DNA of 64,000 nucleotides from a virus. How positions within the stretch are numbered: the first letter of the stretch is position 1; each line of letters opens with the position of its first letter. Positions 18,134 through 26,946 of this stretch are shown in pieces. The notes below the pieces were generated by a model. The model ran no database searches. It had not been told where the DNA came from and was given only the letters and a program-made list of their open reading frames with translations. The position numbers and the translations under genes are program-made. The stretch lies in the IMG/VR virus record IMGVR_UViG_3300019763_000001, positions 91,494-155,493 of that record; one strand, given 5' to 3'.

Positions 18134-20164
18134 TCATTGTTTGATTTTAAGAACTAATGTATCGCCTGTTTCCATTGTGTATGGGAATGACAATGTAGTT
18201 GTAGAAACAACTGCTACATCCAATGAAATATCAACACCATTAAGTTCAACAACTGTATCCCCTGAATCGACATCACCTTGAACTAGATCTTTAGTTGCAA
18301 AAGCACTTGTGATTAAAAGAGCTGCTGTTGTGTCATTTGTACCGTCTGAAATATCATATACAGCACCACCAAATGTGCTTGCAAACCCAGCTGGATATGT
18401 AAATACTACCCGCTCTGGTTTAGCTGGAGTTAGTTCGATTTGTTCAAACGTTGAACCAGTTCCATCGATATCAGGATCGGTAGATTTAGCAGTTGCTTTG
18501 TATACTGTACCATCATCAACAAGGAATGTTTGATCAACAAAGTACGCAACAGTTGTACCATCAACTGGAGTAGCAGCAATGCGAACAATATTGTTAACAG
18601 CATCTTTACCCTTAATACCAACTAAGTTAGTAGTTTCATCGATGGTTACGATACTTTGATCAGCATCTGAATCTTTTGTTGGTAGTGTTGCAGCATCTTC
18701 ACCAACTTGGTATTTACCTTGTGTATTCTTTAATAGTACACCATCAGCAGTTGCAGATACTTCTGAATCTCTTGAAACACCATTTGTTGTTGCATATTTT
18801 AAGCTGATCTTCTCATCAACTGCACTACCCTCAACACTACCAGATTCAGTTCCAGAGTTGAAAGACAACTTCGATTTATCAACTTCAACTTCAAGAGCCC
18901 CTGTAGAACCAGCACCATTAATAGTACCAACGGTAAACTTAGATAAGTTAGCAAACGCTAAAGACAAGTAAGAGCCCGGAAATGATGTAGAGCCATCTAA
19001 AGTTCTATTGCTAGTTAGAGTACCATTTTCACTGTAAATCGAACCTTGGTTTTTAAGCAAAGTTGCAACGCCATCAATGTCAACATAATACACAATCTTT
19101 TCAGGATCTGTAGCTGTATCATTTCCAGTGTAGTAAGCAAATACATCTTCTAGTGCAAGACCATCAAGATATGTTTTCACTTCACTTACATCTGCATTAC
19201 CCGCAGAGAATGGAGCAACACTTGTATCATCTAAATGAACACGAGATTTAGCTTTTGTTGGCTCAAAAACTTTAAGAATTGAACCATTTTCATCAACATG
19301 GAAGATAAACTTAATATCATCGGTTAGTGTGCTTGTTCCTGTATAGAAAGCAAACACATCATTGACAGATAATGTACCAATATAAGTACGAAGTTCAGCT
19401 TCTGTTGCATCACCAGCAATTGCTGGAGCTGGAGCAATTGCAGCTTCATCGATAAATAAATGATCTTTAGCGGTTGCACCAACTTTGTCCCAATCAGCAA
19501 CGTCCCAAGCTTTAGCAGCAATATCAACTTTACAGCGATATAGAACACCATCTTTTAAAACAGGGTTATTTGCTTTGTAAGCCAACAATGGATCATGATC
19601 TGGAATATACGTATTTGCATCTATTTGGACAATTAAACCGTTACCGTCATCGTGATCAAACGTTCTATCACCATTGTCTGTTAATACAGAGCGCAATGTT
19701 GTTAGATCAATTGTAACGTCTGGAGTTACACCATCATTATCTGTTAGAGTTAATACCATTGTTGGAGCATCAAACGTTGCACCATCAACATAAACATCTG
19801 TAGTCTCTGATAATAGAGTCCACATTGCTGCTTTATCAGCCCATACATCTGCTGGAATACCGACTGGAATATTAGCTGTAATATGATAGAGCTTTGCAGC
19901 TTCAACCATTAGTGTATCAGCAGGATATTCTTTAGTGTTATCATAACCAAAGAAAACTTCTGGAGTTGAAGACATTTGCACATAAGATGCACCAACACCT
20001 GTTGATGTTGCTAGATATGAAGCAGATGTTCCATCTCCAATATCTTCGACATACACCATTTTAGCTTCCAAGATGTTCAATGCATCTCTTTCAGCAATTG
20101 TAGCTACTTGAATCATCTCATACTGACGATCAATTCTCGTACCGTTTTTAACATAATAACCCAT
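18134..20164 (-). CDS. Large tail-fibre/adhesin protein with TGTDT repeat module
   Basis: 676 aa. Begins 'MGYYVKNGTRIDRQYEMIQVA'. Residues about 240-370 carry two copies of the module seen in the 705-aa protein: 'GDATEAELRTYIGTLSVNDVF' then 'AFYTGTSTLTDD', and 'NADVSEVKTYLDGLALEDVF' then 'AYYTGNDTATDPEK'. C-terminal 'DSGDTVVELNGVDISLD' is an NGV-type fibre end. Starts 14 nt after the 109-aa gene, so likely co-transcribed. Confidence 0.65.
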   Translation of the reverse strand: MGYYVKNGTRIDRQYEMIQVATIAERDALNILEAKMVYVEDIGDGTSASYLATSTGVGASYVQMSSTPEVFFGYDNTKEYPADTLMVEAAKLYHITANIPVGIPADVWADKAAMWTLLSETTDVYVDGATFDAPTMVLTLTDNDGVTPDVTIDLTTLRSVLTDNGDRTFDHDDGNGLIVQIDANTYIPDHDPLLAYKANNPVLKDGVLYRCKVDIAAKAWDVADWDKVGATAKDHLFIDEAAIAPAPAIAGDATEAELRTYIGTLSVNDVFAFYTGTSTLTDDIKFIFHVDENGSILKVFEPTKAKSRVHLDDTSVAPFSAGNADVSEVKTYLDGLALEDVFAYYTGNDTATDPEKIVYYVDIDGVATLLKNQGSIYSENGTLTSNRTLDGSTSFPGSYLSLAFANLSKFTVGTINGAGSTGALEVEVDKSKLSFNSGTESGSVEGSAVDEKISLKYATTNGVSRDSEVSATADGVLLKNTQGKYQVGEDAATLPTKDSDADQSIVTIDETTNLVGIKGKDAVNNIVRIAATPVDGTTVAYFVDQTFLVDDGTVYKATAKSTDPDIDGTGSTFEQIELTPAKPERVVFTYPAGFASTFGGAVYDISDGTNDTTAALLITSAFATKDLVQGDVDSGDTVVELNGVDISLDVAVVSTTTLSFPYTMETGDTLVLKIKQ

Positions 20165-20178
20165 TTTAAATACCTCTA

Positions 20179-20508
20179 TTATGCATCTAAGTGGTTTAAG
20201 ACACAGCCGATACCGACAGCATCTGCAATAGCAACTAATTGTGATCCCTTAGGCATCATAATCTTATCGTTACCGTCAAATACCCAAGCGTCTCCAGCCT
20301 CAATAGGTATATCCTTCAATAAGTAAGCAGATGATCCTACTGTACCACCGTCTGGAATCTGAAAAAGAGACATATTGATAGTCCCTGTTGTTTCGTTAGT
20401 AAAAGTACAGCGCATAATAAACTGTTCTAAATCAGTTGCTGTTGTACCAACAGATAAAAGAACAGTATTGGTTGTACCTACTGCAATATTTTTAACATAA
20501 GCAGCCAT
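20179..20508 (-). CDS. Small beta-rich virion protein
   Basis: 109 aa, starting 'MAAYVKNIAVGTTNTVLLSV'. The pattern of beta strands, Gly/Thr content and no Cys-rich motif resembles small head-decoration or fibre-associated phage proteins. Found between two giant fibre genes. Function inferred only from context. Confidence 0.55.
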   Translation of the reverse strand: MAAYVKNIAVGTTNTVLLSVGTTATDLEQFIMRCTFTNETTGTINMSLFQIPDGGTVGSSAYLLKDIPIEAGDAWVFDGNDKIMMPKGSQLVAIADAVGIGCVLNHLDA

Positions 20509-20525
20509 TATTAATTCCTCTTAAA

Positions 20526-22844
20526 TTAACCGTAAATCAAAGCTTGTTTAACAACAAACGATTTAGAAATTGTTTTCATTGGGGTAAATGTAATTGTAGG
20601 GTCTGTACCGCCAACATCAATTTGATATGAACTATATGCATAGTCAACTCCGCCAGCTTGTGTGTTTGATCTTGTGGATGCATCCAATATAAAATGAGAT
20701 TCTTCACCAACTGCTAAAGATGCTGTTGCACCAATTACTTTATATTGCCCAGATGTTAGAACTTTATAGTTATTAGCATCAACAACTTCAACAATAACAC
20801 CATACGTTGTATAGTTTTTAGTAATGTCGAATGCTTCCCACACCCCATCTTCAACAATACCAACATGGTTTAAAATAGATAGACCATGAGCATTGTGATT
20901 AATATTTGAAATAGAATATGTCAGCTGAACATCTGGAGCTAAACTTGACCATTGGTTTGGTGCAATTCCTTCTGAAAATGCGGTACCAGCAACAATATTA
21001 CTATTAGCAACGTACAAAATACCATTGTAGATAACCATGTCATCTTTGAAGTAGTTTGTACCAATATTCCAGTATCCCTTATAATCAGTATCTGGATTTA
21101 TTGTGCCAGCGTTAATAACACTTGCATCATCCAATGTTAAGATGAGTTCGTTATTTGCATTAACAACTGCTGTAGCAATCCCTGGTCCAGCAACACCGTC
21201 AAATCCGCGCCAACCTCGTGGGCCTCTATCGCCTTGCACACCTTGTTCACCACGCACACTTTGACCAGTGTTTACAGTGGAACCATCGCTTAGAGTAAAT
21301 GATAGTTCGTAAGAAACTGGATCCACAACTGCGGCAATAACGTTTGCACCATCTGCACCATCTGCACCAGTTAATCCTATAGGGCCAGCTGGACCAATGA
21401 CACTTCCAGCGTTAATAGATGATGCATCAGTTAAAGTAATAATTAAGTTGCCGGCTAAATCAACATTTGCGCTTGCAATACTTTCACCTTGCAAACCTTG
21501 TGCACCTACAACAGTACCAGCATTGATAGTTGTTGCGTCACTCATTGTTAGTATTAAATTACCAGAACCATCTACTGCTGTTCCAACAATACCAACACCA
21601 TCTGTACCATCAACACCTGTAGCACCTGTAGCACCTGTAGCACCAATAGGCCCAATCACATTACCGGCAGATATTACGGTTGAATTAGACAATGTTAATT
21701 CTAATATACCGCCAGCAGTAACATTGGCGTTAGTTACTGAAACGCCTTGTGGTCCGATAACACCTTGAATACCTTGTGGTCCGATAACACTTCCTGCATT
21801 AACAATAAACCCATCGGATCTGGTTAGAAGTAAGTTTCCTGAACCATCTACAGTTGCAGTTGTGAAAGATAGGCCGTTGCTACCGTTTAGTCCATTTGCT
21901 CCTGATGGACCTGATGGACCCGTTGCCCCAGTATCACCCTTAGCTGAAAAACCAGTTGTTGTTAGAGTAGTTGCGTCACTGAAATTGAAAACAAGTTCGT
22001 TAGAAGCATTAGTACCAATCGATGTGATAACAGGAGCATCAGCACCAACAACATCCTGAGCTGTTGCGATTACAGAACCATCGGATAGTGTTAGCTGTAG
22101 TTTACCACCAACAATTGCAGCACTAGCAACACTTTTACCATCTTGACCATCAATACCATTCGCACCATCTGAACCTTTAGAAGCTCCAGCATTGATAACT
22201 GTACCGTCGGATAATGTGATGATTAAATCACCACCTGCATTAATATTAGCAGATGTGACACTTTCACCCTGCGGCCCTTGAGCGCCTGTATCTCCTTTTA
22301 CTGTACCAACACTAAGAGTATTGCCATCGCTCATGAGTATCTGTAGATTACCAACACCATCAATGAATGCATTTAAAATAGATCTTCCATCTGCTCCATT
22401 CGCTCCATTCGCTCCATCATTGCCATCAGCACCAACAACAACACCCAAATTAACAACTGTTCCATTTGTATATGTTAATTCAAGTTCATTTGCTGCGTTG
22501 ATTGTTGCACCAGCAATACCGACTCCATCATCACCATCATTGCCATTTAAACCATTTGCACCCGATGGACCAGTTGCGCCTGTTGCACCAGTGTCCCCTT
22601 TAACGTTTCCTACGTTGATTGTAGAACCATCCGATAACGTTAATATGAGTTCATCTGATGCATTCATAGATGCTGTTGTAACACTCACACCAGTATCACC
22701 TTTCGTCTCAATCCAATCCGAGTAACTTCCATCAGCAAGTTGGATTCTAAAACGTGATCCTGAAGTATCAACAGCAATTGGAGCAGAAGTTGTTACAATG
22801 GATGTATTAGTACCATTACTGACCTCTATAACTCTATTAGCCAT
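20526..22844 (-). CDS. Collagen-like repeat tail-fibre protein
   Basis: 772 aa. At least eight modules of about 55-60 residues alternate a beta segment ('NELILTLSDGSTINVG' type) with a Gly-X-Y collagen segment ('GDTGATGATGPSGANG', 'GPAGPIGLTGADGADG', 'GDRGPRGWRG'). Collagen triplets in phage proteins trimerise fibres. The C-terminal 200 residues are a separate non-repeat domain. The repeats are near-identical in DNA, so recombination between modules is likely. Late promoter 45 nt upstream. Confidence 0.8.
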   Translation of the reverse strand: MANRVIEVSNGTNTSIVTTSAPIAVDTSGSRFRIQLADGSYSDWIETKGDTGVSVTTASMNASDELILTLSDGSTINVGNVKGDTGATGATGPSGANGLNGNDGDDGVGIAGATINAANELELTYTNGTVVNLGVVVGADGNDGANGANGADGRSILNAFIDGVGNLQILMSDGNTLSVGTVKGDTGAQGPQGESVTSANINAGGDLIITLSDGTVINAGASKGSDGANGIDGQDGKSVASAAIVGGKLQLTLSDGSVIATAQDVVGADAPVITSIGTNASNELVFNFSDATTLTTTGFSAKGDTGATGPSGPSGANGLNGSNGLSFTTATVDGSGNLLLTRSDGFIVNAGSVIGPQGIQGVIGPQGVSVTNANVTAGGILELTLSNSTVISAGNVIGPIGATGATGATGVDGTDGVGIVGTAVDGSGNLILTMSDATTINAGTVVGAQGLQGESIASANVDLAGNLIITLTDASSINAGSVIGPAGPIGLTGADGADGANVIAAVVDPVSYELSFTLSDGSTVNTGQSVRGEQGVQGDRGPRGWRGFDGVAGPGIATAVVNANNELILTLDDASVINAGTINPDTDYKGYWNIGTNYFKDDMVIYNGILYVANSNIVAGTAFSEGIAPNQWSSLAPDVQLTYSISNINHNAHGLSILNHVGIVEDGVWEAFDITKNYTTYGVIVEVVDANNYKVLTSGQYKVIGATASLAVGEESHFILDASTRSNTQAGGVDYAYSSYQIDVGGTDPTITFTPMKTISKSFVVKQALIYG

Positions 22845-22888
22845 AGTTAATAAACCTCTTTATTTTCGAAAATAAATGTATCGTGAAG

Positions 22889-22896
22889 TATTTATA
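22889..22896 (-). promoter_or_regulatory. Late promoter TATAAATA
   Basis: Exact late consensus on the minus strand, 45 nt upstream of the collagen-like gene and overlapping the stop of the previous gene. Confidence 0.65.
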
Positions 22897-23545
22897 CTGA
22901 ATACTCAATTTTTATAACATCACCAATAAGTATATCAATTGGGAATGAAATGGTATTTGCTAAATTTGATACAACTCCAATAACTTCAATATTATTCAAG
23001 TAAATTGTATATTTATCATTAAAATCTGTAGAATTGAATGTTAATTTGGAAGAAATATCATAGTCTGTATTTTTAAATACTACCTCTTCAGTGACTTCAA
23101 TAATAACTTTAGATGTTATACTATCGTTAGAATATCCACGCCAACCACGAGGCCCTCTATCACCTTCTGGACCTATCGGACCTCTCAATTCAACATCTGG
23201 TGTAAAAGTAGTTCCATCTGACATTAATATCGTCATTTTATAAGTTGTATTGTCGATATTGACACCAACAATACTTGGGGATGGAATCAGATCACCTTTA
23301 TCACCTTTATCACCTTTAATTCCTTTAACTACACCAGCGTTGATATCAACACCATTGCTCATAGATATAATCAGATTACCAGATGAATCGATCTTAATAT
23401 CAGTTATAGAATTTGGTGAAGCGATTGGTACAACTTTTGTTGTTGATATACTATCTGCTACGTTAATAACACGAAAAGGAACTATTGGATCAGTTTCTTC
23501 TGTTTCTGGTATTTGATCTTCTAATTCGAATATCGACTTAACCAT
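22892..23545 (-). CDS. Collagen-like fibre protein, shorter paralogue
   Basis: 217 aa with Gly-X-Y segments 'GIKGDKGDKGD' near residue 85 and 'RGPIGPEGDRGPRGWRG' near 130. The 'GDRGPRGWRG' motif is shared with the 772-aa protein, as is the beta module 'NLIISMSNGVDINAG'. Likely a paralogue made of one module plus a different C-terminal domain. Confidence 0.7.
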   Translation of the reverse strand: MVKSIFELEDQIPETEETDPIVPFRVINVADSISTTKVVPIASPNSITDIKIDSSGNLIISMSNGVDINAGVVKGIKGDKGDKGDLIPSPSIVGVNIDNTTYKMTILMSDGTTFTPDVELRGPIGPEGDRGPRGWRGYSNDSITSKVIIEVTEEVVFKNTDYDISSKLTFNSTDFNDKYTIYLNNIEVIGVVSNLANTISFPIDILIGDVIKIEYSV

Positions 23546-23556
23546 AATATTCTTCC

Positions 23557-23937
23557 TTAATGATCTATAGACTGAACCGTTACTGTGTTTATAACTCTGA
23601 TATTACCTTCAATTATCTGCTGAACGTTGTAGTCATTAGCTTTCTCTACTGCTATAATATCGTAGATAAAGTTGTTAAATCTTACATTCTTTACATCACC
23701 TCCATCTAATCTAACAATTAGAGTTTCTGGTTGTGATGCATCTACAGCAAATTTAAATGTAGCTACAGGTATCCTATCACCTTTATTAACCTTTATGAAT
23801 CCATAAAAATCAAATAGAGTCATATCCATATATGTTTGGTTGCTTAAGTCGTCTGTATCTTTAATTTTCAATGAAATTGTAAAAGGTCTATTCTCATATA
23901 TGATTAGATCTTTTTCTATCTTTTGATGATATGCCAT
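23557..23937 (-). CDS. Small virion-type protein
   Basis: 126 aa from the ATG at 23937, which has an AGGGTG site; the in-frame extension to 23970 lacks one. 'MAYHQKIEKDLIIYENRPFT' followed by 'VRLDGGDVKNVRFNNFIYDI' is beta-rich. This style is found in phage baseplate upper-protein (BppU-like) N-terminal domains, which join fibres to baseplates, but I cannot confirm it. Confidence 0.55.
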   Translation of the reverse strand: MAYHQKIEKDLIIYENRPFTISLKIKDTDDLSNQTYMDMTLFDFYGFIKVNKGDRIPVATFKFAVDASQPETLIVRLDGGDVKNVRFNNFIYDIIAVEKANDYNVQQIIEGNIRVINTVTVQSIDH

Positions 23938-24054
23938 GAAAAGCACCCTATTAAAATTAATCTTTATCAATTATTATTATTTAATAGGGTGTTAGTGTGA
24001 AGTATTGAGGATTAGTGTTATTTTACAAATAGAAAGCGTTAGTATTTGTACAAA

Positions 24055-24625
24055 TTAAGCGATAGCCTGACGTTTTGTCATGGAATGTCGTCTTATCAAT
24101 TTACGTTGCCTTTCACTAATAATATCGTTATCGATCATTTCTGCATCAACTTTTGTTAGTTCTGCTTTACTCGGATCAACACCTTTAACTTTAAAAATGT
24201 ATCTGTCATAAGACTCCAACACTCTATTAATAAAATCACGCTTAGAAACTTTATCAAGTCTAAACACCTGATTAGTTCTATACATCCAATCTAGTGTTCT
24301 TTTAACTTGATTTCTATGCATTGAGTAATATAGAGCATCTGATACTTTCGCATCTTCATTTTCATCTAAAATAAAGTCAACGAACTCATTTAGATGTTTA
24401 GCAATATATCCTGGTGTCTTCCTAACATCAATTTCATTAACGTAGCTCTCGCCAAATTCGCTTCTCTTAACTTGAAAATAAGTTCTAGCTAACGATACCT
24501 GTCTTTGTGGGTTTAGCCGTTGCACCTACAACAGTTTTAGGTAGCTTTAATTCATCATTATCAACCTCAACATAAAAATTTGGAGTTTGGATAATGGTTG
24601 TAAATTTCTTTTGAATCTTTCTCAT
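24055..24625 (-). CDS. Unknown protein, two reading frames joined at TAGA
   Basis: Frame one starts at ATG 24625 with a GAGGA site and gives MRKIQKKFTTII... ending 'TKTGIVS' at TAG (24487-24485). The +1 frame carries on at once as 'TYFQVKRSEFGESYVN' for about 140 more residues to 24055. Joined, it is 189 aa. The second part alone would need a GTG start with no proper ribosome site. Basic C-terminus ('RQRKLIRRHSMTKRQ'). Neighbour of Dda, so a DNA-metabolism role is possible. I do not recognise the family. Confidence 0.7.
24484..24487 (-). other. UAGA +1 site in the 189-aa gene
   Basis: Zero frame ends ..GTT AGC TAG; the coding frame continues after TAGA as ACT TAT TTT (+1 reading: GCT AGA ACT). 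Confidence 0.65.
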
Positions 24626-24639
24626 GTTATTATCCTCAA

Positions 24640-25978
24640 TTAAGTAAAGCAATGTGTAACTTTAGATGAGCGTGTGATTGCTGTATAAAACATCCTTAAC
24701 GATGACATATCAACACCATATTTGAAGATATCAGTCACAAATACAGCTGTATTTTCAAACGTACTCCCTTGTGATTTATGAGCAGTCATTGCGTAGCAGT
24801 GCTTGAACCCAACAAACTGACTCTTTGTTTCATAGAATGTCTTCCAACTCCCTTTACCGCTTTTAGCTTCATCAACTAAGTGTTGAAGATAAGCATCATA
24901 AATTCTCTGCTCTTCATCCGCCCAATCAACACATACTGTATCAACAACTAACGGCATTAATTCATCTGGCTTATTCTCTTCCAATCTCAGATTCCAATAT
25001 GCAAATGGCATATCCTCTTCAGCTGGAACATATCGACACTCTTTTATTCTATATTCCATATTGTTGATTATATCACCATCTTCACCATCTGTCCCTTGAG
25101 AAATAATAATCTCACCTTCCATGAAGTTTGGTATATCAGTTGTTTTGAAGATAGCTTCTCTAATTTTCTTATTAAAGAAATCAACAGATTTATTTGTATA
25201 GCATACGATTCTATAAACATCAGGATTATCCAAATAATCATCCCTAGTCATATGAGCTAATGCATCTTTAAACATTTGCTGCCGTGTTATGAAACGTACA
25301 CCTTCATCATTTTCATTGATATCTTCCCTAATTAAAGGAATTCTAAAATCTTTCGCATCTTGCATCTTTCTAACAGACGTGGCTAAACTAATAATAGGAC
25401 TATCTTTCGCTTGCCTAACAATCTCGCTCAACTCAAATCTGTTTTTCATAAAGAAAGATGGGGATATAAAACCGTATTTTTCTAATCCGTCATTATCAAC
25501 TGGCTCAATTTGATACATATCACCAACCATCAATAGATGTTTGAAACTACCGTTTTTCATTTCTGTAACTATTCGCTTAACGATATTCAGATCATTCATC
25601 GAGCATTCATCGACAATCAAAATATCACCTTCCCAAGGTTGTTTCTTGGGATTTTTAACCCACACTTCTTGATCTTCTTGCCAGATTGGTTTAAGCGCTA
25701 AAATTGAATGAATTGTTGATAATGTAACGTAAGTACCATACTTTTCAAGAGATGGCATTTTTGCCTTCAGAACACCAACAGCTTTATGTGTTGGGGCAGC
25801 AATAGCAACTCTTTTGCTATGTTTACCTACTAGATCGTCTGTTAACTCTGCGCTCAATACTGTTTTACCACATCCTGCCGGTGCTTTCAAAACGTTAGTT
25901 GTTGAACCAGTTTTCAATAAATTTGATTTAATTCTATGTATACTGTTCTTGTTGGTGATCAGTTAGAGTATATCCCAT
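24640..25978 (-). CDS. dda: Dda-like SF1 DNA helicase, joined across TAGA
   Basis: Frame one starts at ATG 25978 (AGGAG seven bases away) and gives MGYTLTDHQQEQYT before TAG at 25936-25934. The +1 frame then supplies IKSNLLKTGSTTNVLK and the Walker A 'APAGCGKT'. The N-terminal 'LT..Q' motif of T4 Dda is exactly what the main ORF lacks. Other motifs: 'VDECSM' (II), 'GDMYQI' (III), 'AHKSQGST' (V) and 'YTAITRS' (VI). Joined length is 445 aa; T4 Dda is 439. Dda is a 5'-3' helicase that helps replication initiation and protein removal from DNA. Confidence 0.9.
25933..25936 (-). other. UAGA +1 site in dda
   Basis: Zero frame CAG TAT ACA TAG; the coding frame continues ATT AAA TCA after TAGA. Confidence 0.75.
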
Positions 25979-26007
25979 ATCTGTTCTCCTAAAATGTTGT
26001 TTAAAAA

Positions 26008-26037
26008 AGGGTGTAAGCATTTACGCCTACACCCTTA
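26008..26037 (-). terminator. Rho-independent terminator
   Basis: Minus-strand stem AAGGGUGUAGGCG / UGCUUACACCCUU with a UAAA loop, followed by U. It lies between the 26051 gene and dda. Confidence 0.85.
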
Positions 26038-26050
26038 CAGATATTTGAAA

Positions 26051-26272
26051 TTAATTCGTTAGTTGTTCAATGTTGACTACATTTTCTGGTGGAAGTGCAA
26101 ACAGTGGATTTTCTTCAGAATCCAACAGCTTAATCAATGAGCCATCTTCTACCACTATGTGAACATTTTCAATTTTCTTAGTTCGCTGCACATCAATAAG
26201 AACTGGCATACCTTCCGGCGTCTTCTTGTTCTGATGTGCAATGAATGTTACTTTATACGAATGACTAGCCAT
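26051..26272 (-). CDS. Small hypothetical protein
   Basis: 73 aa from the ATG at 26272 (GGAG site), beginning MASHSYKVTFIAHQNKKTPEG. Predicted beta-rich with no motif known to me. Last gene before a terminator, downstream of the 93-aa gene and UvsW. Confidence 0.55.
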   Translation of the reverse strand: MASHSYKVTFIAHQNKKTPEGMPVLIDVQRTKKIENVHIVVEDGSLIKLLDSEENPLFALPPENVVNIEQLTN

Positions 26273-26295
26273 AATTTTATTCTCCAATGTTTATA

Positions 26296-26577
26296 TTAAT
26301 TAAAATTAACGTTAATGTATCCATGAAAGTTATATGCGACTCTCAAGTTATCAGTATTGACATCAAGTGTAAAGAGTTCTTTATCATTAAGAACAAAGAT
26401 TAAGCTATGCTCCAATAAATTCAACTGTTTACGCAATGAAGGATCATTCAATTGAAACAAAGCTATTCCCTGTCTATTGCAACGCGCTGTCAATTCCTGT
26501 TTGAAACGTTCAACACTATTAAGCAAGGATGCAACGCTACTTTCGTAGGATCGTGTAACTTCAATAACTTCACCCAT
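26296..26577 (-). CDS. Small hypothetical protein
   Basis: 93 aa, N-terminal helical part ('VASLLNSVERFKQELTARC') then beta-rich ending 'FHGYINVNF'. No known motif. Co-oriented with uvsW and dda. Confidence 0.55.
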   Translation of the reverse strand: MGEVIEVTRSYESSVASLLNSVERFKQELTARCNRQGIALFQLNDPSLRKQLNLLEHSLIFVLNDKELFTLDVNTDNLRVAYNFHGYINVNFN

Positions 26578-26692
26578 TTACATATAACTCCATTTGATCA
26601 TTTTGAATTGTTTATTTTACTTGGTTTTCTGAAATTTGCAACACTTTTCTACATGCGTTTCAAACTCAGCTAGTTGTTATATGGATATAAAC

Positions 26693-26875
26693 TCAAATTT
26701 CATCCAACTCATCCCTAATCATATCTTTGCTAACATTTCGACGTTCACTATCTGCTAATGCGCGTCCATACTTACCATAAGACTGATTGAACTTACGATT
26801 GCACTTGTATCTAGCTCCATAATCGTGACCTATGTGCTGAGTCTTTTGATTTCTATGATGGTATGTTCTACTCAT
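26693..26875 (-). CDS. Small basic protein
   Basis: 60 aa, 'MSRTYHHRNQKTQHIGHDYG', rich in His, Arg and Lys in the first half with an acidic end. Similar short basic proteins recur in T4-like genomes; possibly nucleic-acid binding. Confidence 0.6.
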   Translation of the reverse strand: MSRTYHHRNQKTQHIGHDYGARYKCNRKFNQSYGKYGRALADSERRNVSKDMIRDELDEI

Positions 26876-26946
26876 AACTTCACCAATTAATGTTCATTGC
26901 AATTCATCAAAAAGATGCTAACTAACTTATAAAATATCAATTTATC

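Noticed and set aside
21397-22725. Proline-rich plus-strand ORFs in the fibre region
   Set aside because: Antisense shadows of the Gly-rich collagen repeats.
24640-25917. Dda as a 425-aa gene with TTG start
   Set aside because: It lacks the conserved LT..Q N-terminus, which is present in the other frame behind a good ribosome site.
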